Positions 19,932 through 28,191 are shown, counted from the first letter of the stretch. The stretch: 64,000 bases of DNA from Stutzerimonas stutzeri (GCF_015291885.1 NZ_CP036186.1:1997001-2061000), one strand, 5' to 3'. Notes: a model not told the origin generated them from the letters alone. Numbers and translations: made by a program.

Positions 19932-22142
19932 TCAGGCTTGCTGGGTGTAGGTGTAATAGCCGTAGGCGCCACTGTCGTACGGCGAGGTCGAGGCCTTGCG
20001 CTTCACGGCATTGAGGATCACGCCCTTGAGCAGCACGCCGTTCTGCGCGAGCCGCCGCTTGGATGCATCGATCTGCGAGCTGGTGCTGAGGCCGAAGCGG
20101 GCCACCAACAGGTTGGTGCCCGACTGCTGGGCGACCAGTACGGCGTCGGTCACCGCGAGCACCGGCGGCGTATCGATGATGATGAAGTCGTAGAGCTTTT
20201 CCGCTTCACGCAGCAGGCGGGAGAAGTTGTCGTGCATCAGCAGTTCGGACGGATTCGGCGCGGAGAACCCGGCGGAGATGAAGTGCAGGTTCTTCTGCTC
20301 GGTGCGGTTGGTGATCTCCGCCAGGTTCAGGCCACTGGCCAGTGCATCCGACAGCCCGTGACGCGGCGCCATGCCGAACAGCGTGTGCAGGTAGCCGCGG
20401 CGCATGTCGGCATCGATCAGCAGCACGCGCTGGCCGGTCTGCGCGATCACCGCAGCAAGGTTGCTGGACACGAACGACTTGCCAACCGAAGGGGTCGGGC
20501 TGGTGATCATCAGCACTTTGTTGCGCGCCTCGAGCATGGCGAACTTGAGGCTGGTACGCAGGCTGCGCAGCGATTCGACCGCCAGATCGGTCGGTTCGGT
20601 GAGGCTGAGCAGTCGGGTCTTGCCGTCGCGGCTCTTGCGGCTGCGATTGAGCTGATCCTGAGAGGCGCTGTAGGGCAGGCCGGCATAAACCGGTACGCCA
20701 AGCTTCTCGATCACGTCCGGGCTTTCCACACCGCGGTAGAAGGCCTGGCGCAGCAGGATGACTGCCGCCGAGACGAGCAGGCCGACGAAGATCGCGATGG
20801 CCACCACCAGCGGTTTGACCGGTTTCGACGGCTTCTCGATCATCGAGTAGGCGTTGTCGATGATGCGCACGTTGCCGATGGTGCCGGCGCGCAGGATGTC
20901 TTGCTCCTGTGCCTGGTTCATCAGCAGCGTGTAGGTCTGGGTCGTGACTTCCATGTCACGTTGGAGGCGTAGCAACTCCTGCTGCGTCATGGGGAGAGCG
21001 TCGACCTTCTTCAGCAGCTGAGCTTTCTGCGCCTGCAGCTCGTTCATCTGGGTCATCAGTGTCCGGTAGGTCGGGTGTTCGCGGGTATAGAGGCGGTCGT
21101 ACTCCACGCGCTTGAGAGACAGTTCGGAAATCTGTGTTTCCAGGGCGACGATCTGATCCAGCACGCCTTTGGTCTCGATGCTGATGTCTACGGACTTGGA
21201 GCTGGTCTGGTAGGCGTTCAGCGCCGCCTCGGCTTTTTCCAGTTCCTTACGCACCTGTGGCAGCTGCGAGCGCAGGAACTCAAGGCGCTGGGCCGCTTCA
21301 GCCGAACTGCGCTGGATGTTTTGACTGACGTACAGGCGGCTGATTTCATCAAGCACCCGGTTGGCCAGTTGTGGATCGGGATCTTCCAGGGACATGTAGA
21401 TGATCCCCGAGTCCTTGCCGGCTTCGCCGACTTTCAGGCGGTTCTGGTAATCCAGCGCGGTGGTCTGCGGACGATTCCTGACCAGCAGGAACTCGGTGCC
21501 GGGGCGCGCCTGCAGGTTGGCGACCTGCACCTTGAAGCCTTGGCTCTCAACAGCCTGGTTCACTTGGCCACGCAGGAGCAGCTGCTGCTCGTCGTCATAC
21601 AGGCTGTAGTTGTCTGCATTGCCGGCCACCAGTGTGAGCTCCATGCCCAGATAGGCCTCCGGAACATCGAGCTGGAATACGTCGAGCTTCTCCCCGCCCC
21701 AGGCGTATCCAACCAAGCCGAACAGCGGAGCAGCCAGGGCACCATCGGTCGCGGGGTCATGTCTGCGAGCCAGGTAGCTACCAATGAGCGGGAAATGCCG
21801 CGGCTTCGCCACGATATAGAGCTTGAGCTCTTCTACTGCCTTTCCCAGCACCGCGCGGGATTTGAGCAGGGAGATTTCAGTGACCGCCTGGGACACCGAA
21901 TCCGGCCGGGCCGATATTTCCGGCACGCCGGTGATCGCGGCTTTTTTCGGTTCGATCTGGATCATCGCGGTCGCCTGGTAGATCGGCGTGGCGATCAGGG
22001 CATAGAGCACGCCCAGTGCAGCGAAAAAGCCGGTAATGGAGATGATCAGCGCCTTGTGATCGTAGGCGGTGCGCATTATTCCGGCGAGGTCGATGCGGTT
22101 GTCCGCGTCATATTCCAGCGAAGAGCGGGTCAAGGCAGTCAT
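19932..22142 (-). CDS. wzc: Wzc-type polysaccharide copolymerase / bacterial tyrosine kinase
   Basis: This 736-residue inner-membrane protein controls chain length and export of capsule or exopolysaccharide. It has a first membrane helix near residues 30-52 and a Wzz domain. A periplasmic coiled-coil region runs about 250-400. A second helix with a proline-rich PSKPVKPLVVAIAIFVGLLV is near 440-460. The BY-kinase domain has Walker A SPTPSVGKSF (about 545-553) and Walker A'/B VLLIDADMRRG. The C-terminal tail has five tyrosines (PYDSGAYGYYTYTQQA), the autophosphorylation cluster. GAGGAAGG precedes the ATG. No partner phosphatase (Wzb) or outer-membrane channel (Wza) lies nearby. Confidence 0.94.
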   Translation of the reverse strand: MTALTRSSLEYDADNRIDLAGIMRTAYDHKALIISITGFFAALGVLYALIATPIYQATAMIQIEPKKAAITGVPEISARPDSVSQAVTEISLLKSRAVLGKAVEELKLYIVAKPRHFPLIGSYLARRHDPATDGALAAPLFGLVGYAWGGEKLDVFQLDVPEAYLGMELTLVAGNADNYSLYDDEQQLLLRGQVNQAVESQGFKVQVANLQARPGTEFLLVRNRPQTTALDYQNRLKVGEAGKDSGIIYMSLEDPDPQLANRVLDEISRLYVSQNIQRSSAEAAQRLEFLRSQLPQVRKELEKAEAALNAYQTSSKSVDISIETKGVLDQIVALETQISELSLKRVEYDRLYTREHPTYRTLMTQMNELQAQKAQLLKKVDALPMTQQELLRLQRDMEVTTQTYTLLMNQAQEQDILRAGTIGNVRIIDNAYSMIEKPSKPVKPLVVAIAIFVGLLVSAAVILLRQAFYRGVESPDVIEKLGVPVYAGLPYSASQDQLNRSRKSRDGKTRLLSLTEPTDLAVESLRSLRTSLKFAMLEARNKVLMITSPTPSVGKSFVSSNLAAVIAQTGQRVLLIDADMRRGYLHTLFGMAPRHGLSDALASGLNLAEITNRTEQKNLHFISAGFSAPNPSELLMHDNFSRLLREAEKLYDFIIIDTPPVLAVTDAVLVAQQSGTNLLVARFGLSTSSQIDASKRRLAQNGVLLKGVILNAVKRKASTSPYDSGAYGYYTYTQQA

Positions 22143-22193
22143 TGGGAATCCTTCCTCATGGTGCGTTTTTGCAAAGAAGCGGGGTCGGGCTGA

Positions 22194-23126
22194 TCAGCTC
22201 CTGGCCAGCCGTGGGCTCAACCGGCGCAGCAGGTTGAGGCTGATGTTCTGGGCGATGGTTGAAAGCGCCTGGATCTTGCTGAACGGCGAGATCAGCGACA
22301 GGCACTCGCCGAACACCTGGATCAGGAAGTACTCGCAGAGCGCGTTGTTGCCGATGCGGTTGTAGTAGCGCGCCAGGGAGTAGTGGGCGTGCATGGCCAT
22401 CTGGATGCGCTGCCGGCTCGGCTGCATGGAGAAGATGCCGCCCTCGTGCACGCGGTAGGCGGCGGGGCTGATGCCTTCCATGAACTTGCCCTTGCCGTAG
22501 GCGCCGAGCAGCGACCACCAGCAGATATCCAGCACTTTCACGCCGAGCAATTCCGCTGGCAGTTCCTGAATCAGGTTGCGAAAGCACACGGTCAGCGTCG
22601 AGAGCGGGCGGCCCTGCATCAGTTCCAGCGCGGTGGCGTCCTTGCGCAGCTTTCCGGTCAGCTGCGGGCTCTGGATGATGCCCTGGCTGTTGAACATGAA
22701 CGCATCGTGATAGGTGATCACGTAGTCACGATGCTGCTCGAGAAAGTCCACCTGCTGCTGCAGCTTGGTCGGATCGGTCCAGTAGTCGTCGCCTTCGCAA
22801 TAGGCGATGTATTTGCCCCCCGCACGGGCGAACAGCCGCGTGCTGAATGGCACGCCGAGGCTGAACTGGTTCTGCGTCTGGTAGATCGGCTTGATGATGC
22901 TGGGGTAGCGCGCCGCGTAGTCGGCGATGATCGCGGCGGTGGTGTCAGTCGAGGCGTCGTCGTGGACGATCACCTCGAAAGGGAAATCCGTTTCCTGCTG
23001 GAGGAAGCTCTCCAGCGCCTTCCTTATAAAGGATGCGTGGTTGTAGGCCAGGCAGACGACGCTCAGCAGCGGTTCGGTCTTGCCGCCCCAACGTTCAATC
23101 AAGGCTTGCTCGCTCTTCAATTCCAT
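22194..23126 (-). CDS. Glycosyltransferase family 2
   Basis: This 310-residue GT-A transferase has LLSVVCLAYNHASFIRKALE, the nucleotide-sugar opening, FEVIVHDDASTD and the acidic YCEGDDYWTDPTKLQ motif. Likely an inverting transferase that adds one sugar of the repeat unit, in the cytoplasm. The first 32 bases overlap the end of the flippase gene, so translation is probably coupled. Confidence 0.92.
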   Translation of the reverse strand: MELKSEQALIERWGGKTEPLLSVVCLAYNHASFIRKALESFLQQETDFPFEVIVHDDASTDTTAAIIADYAARYPSIIKPIYQTQNQFSLGVPFSTRLFARAGGKYIAYCEGDDYWTDPTKLQQQVDFLEQHRDYVITYHDAFMFNSQGIIQSPQLTGKLRKDATALELMQGRPLSTLTVCFRNLIQELPAELLGVKVLDICWWSLLGAYGKGKFMEGISPAAYRVHEGGIFSMQPSRQRIQMAMHAHYSLARYYNRIGNNALCEYFLIQVFGECLSLISPFSKIQALSTIAQNISLNLLRRLSPRLARS

Positions 23127-24657
23127 TTTTGGATGCTCGCTTGGTGATGAGTAGATGAAGCTTGAGTAGCAGTGATTTCGAGGTCGCCGCGACCAGCAGC
23201 AGGCAGATGAACCCGCTTGCAGCCAGCGCCATCAGAATGTCGAAACGGTTGTCGCTGACGATCAGCAGGAACAGCGGCTCGCCCAGCGCCACGCCGATCA
23301 CGGTCGCGGCGGTAATCCGCAACATGTCTCGTGCCCAGACGCCCTGCAGGCCCGGAGCAAAGCTCCGGTGCACCACCGGTGGCCAGATCACGAAGGTCGC
23401 CAGGCGCAGGAAGAACCACGCCAGTGCGGCACCGTAGGCGCCGTGGGCAAGCGCTGTGTAGATCACGATCGGCACGCTGACGGCGGTGGAAACCACGCTG
23501 TACCAGATGTGCAGGCGTAGCTGGCCGTAGGCGTACTGCAGGTAGAACTGGAAGGCGCCGACCGCCATCAGTGCGCTGCCCGGCACGTACCAGAACAGCA
23601 TGCGTTCGCTCCATTGGGCAGCGGCAGCGTCGCCAGTCCAGGCGAAGATCAGCGCCTGACCGTGCCAGGCGATCACCGCAGCCATGGGAAACAGCACGCT
23701 GCAGACGAAGCGGGTGGCGTTCAGATACAGCCGCTCCATCTCGGCGATCCGCCCTTCGGCCACGAGCATGGTCATGCGCGGCAGCAGCGTCTGCACCAGT
23801 GGGTTGGTCAGGGTCATGATGCCGGTGGTGATCAGCGCCACCAGCGAGAAGTAGCCGTACTCCTTGAGCAGCAGCACCTTGGAAAGCAGCACCTTGTCCA
23901 GCTGGGTCAGCACGATCCACAGCAGTGAGGTGAAGAACATGCCGCCGGCGAACGGCAGCACCGGCTTGACCACGCGCCAGTCGATGCCGGTGAGCAAACG
24001 TGGGCTGGCCAGTTGCACATAAGCCTTGCTGGCAAAGGCCAGCGTTTCCACCAGGGCGACGGCCGTTTGAAATAGGAAGAAGTCCAGCGGGTCTTGCGAG
24101 ACGTAGGCGACCAGGAACAGGCCGCCGAAGTAACGCAGGGTAGCGATCAGTACATTCGTTGCGTTCAGCCAGCCATGCAATTCGACGCCCTGCAGACCGC
24201 TTTTGTACAGCGTCGCGTAGAGCCTCAGCCCGACCATCAGGCCCATCAGGCTGATGCACTGCATGATGGTGCCGGTACTCAATTCGCGGGTCTGCAGCCA
24301 GGTTTCGGCGATCCAGCCGCTGCTCAGGTAGATCGCCACGCAGGTTGCCAGCGTAATCGGCAGCAACAGCAGCTCGAACGAGCGCAGAAGGCGCCCGGCG
24401 GGGCCGGGCGCGGCGGACAGGTCGCCCTGCCCGCGGTAGTGCGCGACCTGTCGGACCAGTGCAGGCGACATCCCGGCATCGAGTAACTGCAACCAGGCCT
24501 GGAGCACCGCGAAGAAACCAATCAGGCCGTAGGCTTCGGCGCCGAGGTGCTTCAGGTAGAACGGCAGGATCAGAATGCCGACAAGCAGGGCATACGCCTG
24601 CCCGAGGTAATTCAGGCTGGTGTTGCGGATCACCGATAACCGCTTGGGATCTGACAT
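23095..24657 (-). CDS. wzx: Wzx-type lipid-linked oligosaccharide flippase (MATE/MOP superfamily)
   Basis: This 520-residue protein has about 12-14 membrane helices and starts NTSLNYLGQAYALLVGILIL with LPFYLKHLGAEAYGLIGFF, the hallmark of polysaccharide-export flippases. It moves the undecaprenyl-linked repeat unit across the inner membrane for polymerisation by the Wzy-like protein at 14723. It starts 3 bases after the aminotransferase stop; GGAGG lies 13 bases upstream of the ATG. Confidence 0.93.
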   Translation of the reverse strand: MSDPKRLSVIRNTSLNYLGQAYALLVGILILPFYLKHLGAEAYGLIGFFAVLQAWLQLLDAGMSPALVRQVAHYRGQGDLSAAPGPAGRLLRSFELLLLPITLATCVAIYLSSGWIAETWLQTRELSTGTIMQCISLMGLMVGLRLYATLYKSGLQGVELHGWLNATNVLIATLRYFGGLFLVAYVSQDPLDFFLFQTAVALVETLAFASKAYVQLASPRLLTGIDWRVVKPVLPFAGGMFFTSLLWIVLTQLDKVLLSKVLLLKEYGYFSLVALITTGIMTLTNPLVQTLLPRMTMLVAEGRIAEMERLYLNATRFVCSVLFPMAAVIAWHGQALIFAWTGDAAAAQWSERMLFWYVPGSALMAVGAFQFYLQYAYGQLRLHIWYSVVSTAVSVPIVIYTALAHGAYGAALAWFFLRLATFVIWPPVVHRSFAPGLQGVWARDMLRITAATVIGVALGEPLFLLIVSDNRFDILMALAASGFICLLLVAATSKSLLLKLHLLITKRASKNGIEERASLD

Positions 24658-24660
24658 GGG

Positions 24661-25863
24661 TTATTGCTGGCCTCCGGATGTCAGGGGCATGCGCGGGTAG
24701 TCGGCGCCCGGCAGGCGCTCCGTGGCGCTGAACAGCCCGAACGCTTCGGCAAGGGGCTGGAACAGCGTGCGGCTCGACTGCTCGCTGTGGATCGCCTCCT
24801 GGATGAGCGTCTGCATGACGTTTTCCTGCACCTTGCGCGGCAGACCGGGATAGATCGGCAGGCACAAAACCTTGCGGCTCAACGCTCGCGAGCGCGGCTG
24901 CGGCACTTGCGGCTGTAGATGATCGAGCGTGTCCAGCGAGGGGTAGAAGTAGCGGCGGGGGTTGATGCCGTTCTCGTTCAGTTGCGAGCGGCAGCGCAGC
25001 AGCTGGCTTTCATCGGCAAGGGCAACGGGGAAATAGCTGTAGTTGCACTGGGATTCGGGCTGCGGTCGTTGCAGGTCGAAATGCTCGCCGAGGCGCCGCT
25101 CGTAGCGATGGCCGATCTCCGCCCGGCATTCGAAAATCAGCTCGATGTCGTCGAGTACGCACATGCCCATCGCGGCAGAGAACTCGTTGAGCTTGGCGTT
25201 GATGCCGATGCCTTCGATCTGGTCGGTGTCGACGATGCCGAAGTTGCAGAGCAGACGGATGCGATCGGCCAGCGCGTCGTCGTTGGTGACGATGGCGCCA
25301 CCCTCGATGGTGTGAAACAGCTTGGTCGCATGGAAGCTCAGCGTGCTGATATCGCCCCAGTCGTAGACCGACCGCCCCTTGTGACGAACGCCGAACGCAT
25401 GGGCGCCGTCGTAGACGACCCTCAGATTGTTCTTGCGCGCGATCTGCTCGATGCGTTCGACATCGCAAGGATTGCCGAATACGTGCGTCGCGACGATGGC
25501 GGAGGTGTTGGGCTGGATATTTCGCTCGATCTGTTCCGGGTCCAGATTCCAGGTCGCCGGATCGATGTCGGCGAAGATCGGCTTGATGCCTTCCCATTGC
25601 AGCGAGCTGGTGGTGGCAACGAAGCTGAAGGGGGTGGTGATGGCGCTGCCGGTCAATCCCAGCGCTCGATAGGCAATCTGCAGCGCGATGGTGCCGTTGT
25701 TGGTGAGGATGATGTTCCTCACCCCGAGGTAGTCCTTCAGCCGTTGCTCGAGCGCAGTCACTAACGGTCCGTTGTTGGTGAGCCAGCCGGTGTTGTAGAT
25801 CCTGTCGATGTAAGCCTTGAACTTGTTTTTGCTGCCCATGTACGACTTGGTCACGTTGATCAT
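24661..25863 (-). CDS. DegT/DnrJ/EryC1-family PLP-dependent sugar aminotransferase
   Basis: A 400-residue aminotransferase of nucleotide-sugar pathways. NNGPLVTALEQRLKDYLG and TNNGTIALQIAY form the N-terminal PLP pocket; AIVATHVFGNPCD follows. The PLP lysine is in SFHATKLFHTIEGGA. The family converts keto-sugars (for example 4-keto-6-deoxy-hexose nucleotides) to amino sugars. Together with the WbqC-like gene downstream this suggests an N-modified amino sugar in the polymer. AAGGAAA precedes the ATG. It is the first intact gene of the operon. Confidence 0.92.
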   Translation of the reverse strand: MINVTKSYMGSKNKFKAYIDRIYNTGWLTNNGPLVTALEQRLKDYLGVRNIILTNNGTIALQIAYRALGLTGSAITTPFSFVATTSSLQWEGIKPIFADIDPATWNLDPEQIERNIQPNTSAIVATHVFGNPCDVERIEQIARKNNLRVVYDGAHAFGVRHKGRSVYDWGDISTLSFHATKLFHTIEGGAIVTNDDALADRIRLLCNFGIVDTDQIEGIGINAKLNEFSAAMGMCVLDDIELIFECRAEIGHRYERRLGEHFDLQRPQPESQCNYSYFPVALADESQLLRCRSQLNENGINPRRYFYPSLDTLDHLQPQVPQPRSRALSRKVLCLPIYPGLPRKVQENVMQTLIQEAIHSEQSSRTLFQPLAEAFGLFSATERLPGADYPRMPLTSGGQQ

Positions 25864-25937
25864 GGTGATTTCCTTATCGAAGCTCAGCCGCCCCCTAATG
25901 CATTCGGGGGTTATCGCTGGGTGCTACAGATGCGCGC

Positions 25938-26372
25938 TCAGACAGGTTGATGCGCGCCGATCGCGCTAGCCCGCCGTGCCCTGCGTTGGTTGTGTCTGAG
26001 GATCATTCGGGTCATCAGGCTGCCGGCGTGGGGATCGCCGTAGTGGAAGATCGCGGTAGCGCGCAGCTGCGCCGGATCACAAGGTTCATTGGCGTGCAGG
26101 GATCGGTAGCCCCAGAACAGGTAGAGATTGCCGGGTACCAGCTGCAGGCGCTGTGGCTTTAGCAGCCCGAGGCCTATCGCGCGGCTAATCAGTTTGCGGC
26201 TCAACTTGTTCTGCAGCAGTGCTTTCTCCACCACGTTGACCAGCACGTATCAGACCTTCCTTAGTTGCAGATTGTTCAACTAGCCGGGTATGCAGGCGTA
26301 GCCATTCTGATTGATATCCCGCGCAATCAATGCCTTGTCCTGATCTTCCGTTCCATAAAAGATTGTTGACAC
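25938..26372 (-). pseudogene. Remnant of a 2OG-Fe(II)/phytanoyl-CoA-dioxygenase-like gene
   Basis: A GTG at 26372 with a good GGGAG site opens a frame of 30 codons (VSTIFYGTEDQDKALIARDI...NGYACIPG), like the start of phytanoyl-CoA-dioxygenase-type proteins. It ends at TAG, and nine codons later there is a TGA. The same frame then runs open to 25938, giving a C-terminal piece with VPGNLYLFWGYRSLHANEP, which holds the distal His/Arg region of the family. The middle with the HxD iron ligands is missing. So this looks like a gene that has lost its centre and gained stops. The alternative, a real 102-residue protein from the GTG at 26246, has no clear ribosome site. Confidence 0.6.
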
Positions 26373-26551
26373 TGTAGTTCTCCCTGCGCAAAGGCGAGGC
26401 GAAACGGTTTGTCGAGCCGCAGCTACTACACGCTGCTGCTGATCGGCGTCCTGGGTGGGAATAAAGAATTACGGCGTAATGCCTGGGCAGTAGGCTTTTA
26501 GCCTGTGACGAAAGTTAATGCCGATCTAAAATATTCTTTTATTTAGACAAA

Positions 26552-26560
26552 GCTACCGCC
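26552..26560 (-). promoter_or_regulatory. ops element core (RfaH recruitment site)
   Basis: On the operon strand the sequence reads GATGGCGGTAGCTTTGTC, containing the exact nonamer GGCGGTAGC that forms the core of the E. coli ops pause element. It is in the correct orientation, 180 bases before the first frame and downstream of the predicted promoter. An RfaH-like gene lies in the same operon. Confidence 0.72.
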
Positions 26561-26645
26561 ATCGACTTGTTTATATGTCGAGTTGAATAACTTATACGTA
26601 ATTCCCCGTCATCTGCGATCGGTAGCGTCCGCGTGCGGCTTTGAA

Positions 26646-26695
26646 AGAATCGGGCATGGCTACCGCACTCCGGGCACTCTGCGAGCCCCGATTCT
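26646..26695 (-). promoter_or_regulatory. Leader hairpin with ops-like octamer in loop
   Basis: A 9-bp perfect inverted repeat (AGAATCGGG / CCCGATTCT) encloses a loop of 32 bases. The loop holds GCGGTAGC (26659-26666 on the operon strand), eight bases of the ops core but with T instead of the first G. It may be a second pause or folding element. It may also be chance. Confidence 0.35.
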
Positions 26696-26837
26696 CTCAA
26701 TGCTTGTGGCGAACGAGCCTGCATCGCTTTACTAAAAGCGATACTAATCAGGCAGGGGATTTAACTCTTGCGCCGCAAAACTTGACCTGTCCAGTTGGTC
26801 TTAAACTGCTCTGCAACGTATTGCTCCCTGTTGCGAC

Positions 26838-26868
26838 TATATATCCGTCATAACGTGAACCAAGTCAA
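26838..26868 (-). promoter_or_regulatory. Predicted sigma-70 promoter of the polysaccharide operon
   Basis: Reading leftward, TTGACT (26863-26868) is followed after 19 bases by TATATA (26838-26843), or after 17 bases by GATATA (26840-26845). Transcription would start near 26830 and read through the leader. Confidence 0.5.
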
Positions 26869-26952
26869 GCCAGGGAGCCAAAAAAAAGTTGCGGATGGGG
26901 ATCGCGAGGTGTTTAGGAGAGCCAACTTATTGAGTTGAAAAGAGTTTTGTTT

Positions 26953-26980
26953 TTGACGCGGGCTGGCCTAGGGCTATCAT
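26953..26980 (+). promoter_or_regulatory. Possible rightward sigma-70 promoter
   Basis: TTGACG and TATCAT are separated by 16 bases. No coding gene follows; the transcript would end at the hairpin terminator at 27115-27145, giving a candidate small RNA of about 160 bases. Confidence 0.35.
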
Positions 26981-26986
26981 GAATGG

Positions 26987-27147
26987 TTATAGCGAATGTG
27001 GTAATTAGCTTCGGATAAAGAGTTAATTCTACGGACCCGTTGTTACAAGACGCGGCTGACTGGCCGAAAGAGGGGGCGCGCTTGTCTGTCCGTGACAAAA
27101 AAGACGCGCAAACGAAAAAGGCCACTCGTCTGAGTGGCCTTTTCGTG
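26987..27147 (+). ncRNA. Candidate small RNA (promoter to terminator, no ORF)
   Basis: Between the rightward promoter at 26953-26980 and the hairpin at 27115-27145 there is no convincing coding frame. The hairpin is followed by TTTT on this strand, but its main job is probably to terminate the leftward tRNA transcript. No known RNA family is recognised, so this stays a candidate only. Confidence 0.22.
27115..27145 (-). terminator. Intrinsic terminator after the first initiator tRNA copy
   Basis: The stem GGCCACTC/GAGTGGCC with flanking A5 and T4 runs lies just after the 3' end of the tRNA at 27151, on its strand giving a T5 tail. Nearly the same hairpin follows the second tRNA copy. Confidence 0.85.
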
Positions 27148-27150
27148 ATT

Positions 27151-27227
<77 letters not shown>

Positions 27228-27239
27228 TCTGTGGGGCGC

Positions 27240-27267
27240 ATTCTACAGCCTGATTACTCAATGTCAA
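27240..27267 (-). promoter_or_regulatory. Promoter of initiator tRNA copy 1
   Basis: Leftward TTGACA (27262-27267), 16 bases, then TAGAAT (27240-27245), followed by a GC-rich discriminator (GCGCCCC), typical of stable-RNA promoters under stringent control. Confidence 0.8.
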
Positions 27268-27360
27268 TCAAAAGGAAGGAAAAAGCGTATTTCATTCAAA
27301 AGGTTAGCGATTCATGCGAGGTCTGGTGCCAACACGAGCGCCTCAGAGTTTTGCGCGCAC

Positions 27361-27390
27361 AAAAAAGGCCACTCATCTGAGTGGCCTTTT
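27361..27390 (-). terminator. Intrinsic terminator after the second initiator tRNA copy
   Basis: The stem GGCCACTC/GAGTGGCC with A6 on one side and T4 on the other, differs by one loop base from the hairpin at 27115-27145. Confidence 0.85.
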
Positions 27391-27394
27391 AAAT

Positions 27395-27471
<77 letters not shown>

Positions 27472-27477
27472 ACGCGC

Positions 27478-27505
27478 ATTCTACAGCTTTAAACGCGGCT
27501 GTCAC
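27478..27505 (-). promoter_or_regulatory. Promoter of initiator tRNA copy 2
   Basis: Leftward GTGACA (27500-27505), 16 bases, TAGAAT (27478-27483) and a GC-rich discriminator (GCGCGTCG). The -10 region matches that of copy 1; the -35 differs by one base. Confidence 0.75.
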
Positions 27506-27536
27506 GGGTTTATTTGAAATCAGATGGAAATACCGG

Positions 27537-27719
27537 TCAGGCGTGCCATGAGGGCAGGGTGCCGGGAGCTGCTGGCTGGTGTGGCAGACACTGTTTGATT
27601 GCCGGGCGAGCCTGCGGCGGGTGATGGCGACGAGCGATCCTCGTCATGCCCCAGAGCATGGAGAGCGCTACCGACAGCCAACCCAGGATCATCATCAGGA
27701 GTATCAGCGCAGGTTCCAT
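27537..27719 (-). CDS. Small membrane protein, 60 aa, unknown function
   Basis: From the ATG at 27719 (MEPALILLMMILGWLSVALS) the protein has one N-terminal membrane helix of about 20 residues, then a positively charged stretch (TRIARRHH) that would stay in the cytoplasm, and a proline-rich tail. GAGG lies 9 bases upstream; an in-frame ATG at 27743 is possible. No family recognised. It reads toward the tRNA genes and is divergent from the secreted-protein gene at 27871. Confidence 0.5.
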   Translation of the reverse strand: MEPALILLMMILGWLSVALSMLWGMTRIARRHHPPQARPAIKQCLPHQPAAPGTLPSWHA

Positions 27720-27870
27720 CTGGAGCTTCCTCTTTGAATCCAATATTCGTCCTTGTGGTTGTTACCCCGCTCGCTGAAAGCGGTTCCGGCATGCCATCGG
27801 TCGCTCGCCGGCGCACTCGTTGGAATCGCCGCTGCCCAAGTATCAAGTGGATGATGCGGAGGTGTCGGAC

Positions 27871-28191
27871 ATGCGTATTCAGCTTGGTGTGCTGGTTGCA
27901 GCGCTTGCTTCAACAGTCAGCGCGCAGGATCTGGAATTACCGTTCGCTGATATCCCGTTGGCTCAGAACACGGGCGCGGCGGATCGCGGCGCCGCCGGCA
28001 ATGGCTCGATGGGCATTGGCGACGGTATCGACTATCTGGAGGATGACCAGGGCCAGTCTGAGGCAGGTGACGCATCCTCCAAGAAGCCAGCGGCGGAGCA
28101 GTACGACGACACGGCCGAACCCGGCCATGGTGGCAATGAGACCGACATGGAGCACCGTCGCCGTCCCAAATTGGAAAGACGTAGTGATTAA
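27871..28191 (+). CDS. Small secreted acidic protein, 106 aa, unknown function
   Basis: A Sec signal peptide (MRIQLGVLVAALASTVSAQ, cleavage after VSA) precedes an acidic, probably disordered mature part rich in Gly, Asp and Glu, ending in a basic patch (EHRRRPKLERRSD). GGAGG lies 8 bases before this ATG, which is why I prefer it over in-frame upstream starts. The gene at 28220 follows by 28 bases and encodes a similar kind of protein, so they likely form a pair. Confidence 0.65.
   Translation: MRIQLGVLVAALASTVSAQDLELPFADIPLAQNTGAADRGAAGNGSMGIGDGIDYLEDDQGQSEAGDASSKKPAAEQYDDTAEPGHGGNETDMEHRRRPKLERRSD

Larger units (their letters stand above)
26373..26835 (-). promoter_or_regulatory. Long AT-rich 5' leader of the polysaccharide operon
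   Basis: About 460 bases lie between the predicted start site and the first coding frame. This leader is AT-richer than its surroundings. It contains an exact ops core (26552-26560), a large hairpin with a second ops-like octamer in its loop (26646-26695), and no convincing gene. A 61-codon open frame at 26539-26724 lacks a ribosome site. Long untranslated leaders with ops are typical for RfaH-controlled operons. Confidence 0.65.

Noticed and set aside
23117..24865. 582-codon minus-strand frame overlapping wzx in another frame
   Set aside because: It is Arg/Ala/Pro-rich with no membrane segments or motifs; the wzx frame has ordered helices and good spacing.
26539..26724. 61-codon frame in the polysaccharide operon leader (contains CPECGSHARFF)
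   Set aside because: A CxxC pair is tempting, but there is no ribosome site and the frame overlaps the ops core and hairpin; more likely leader.
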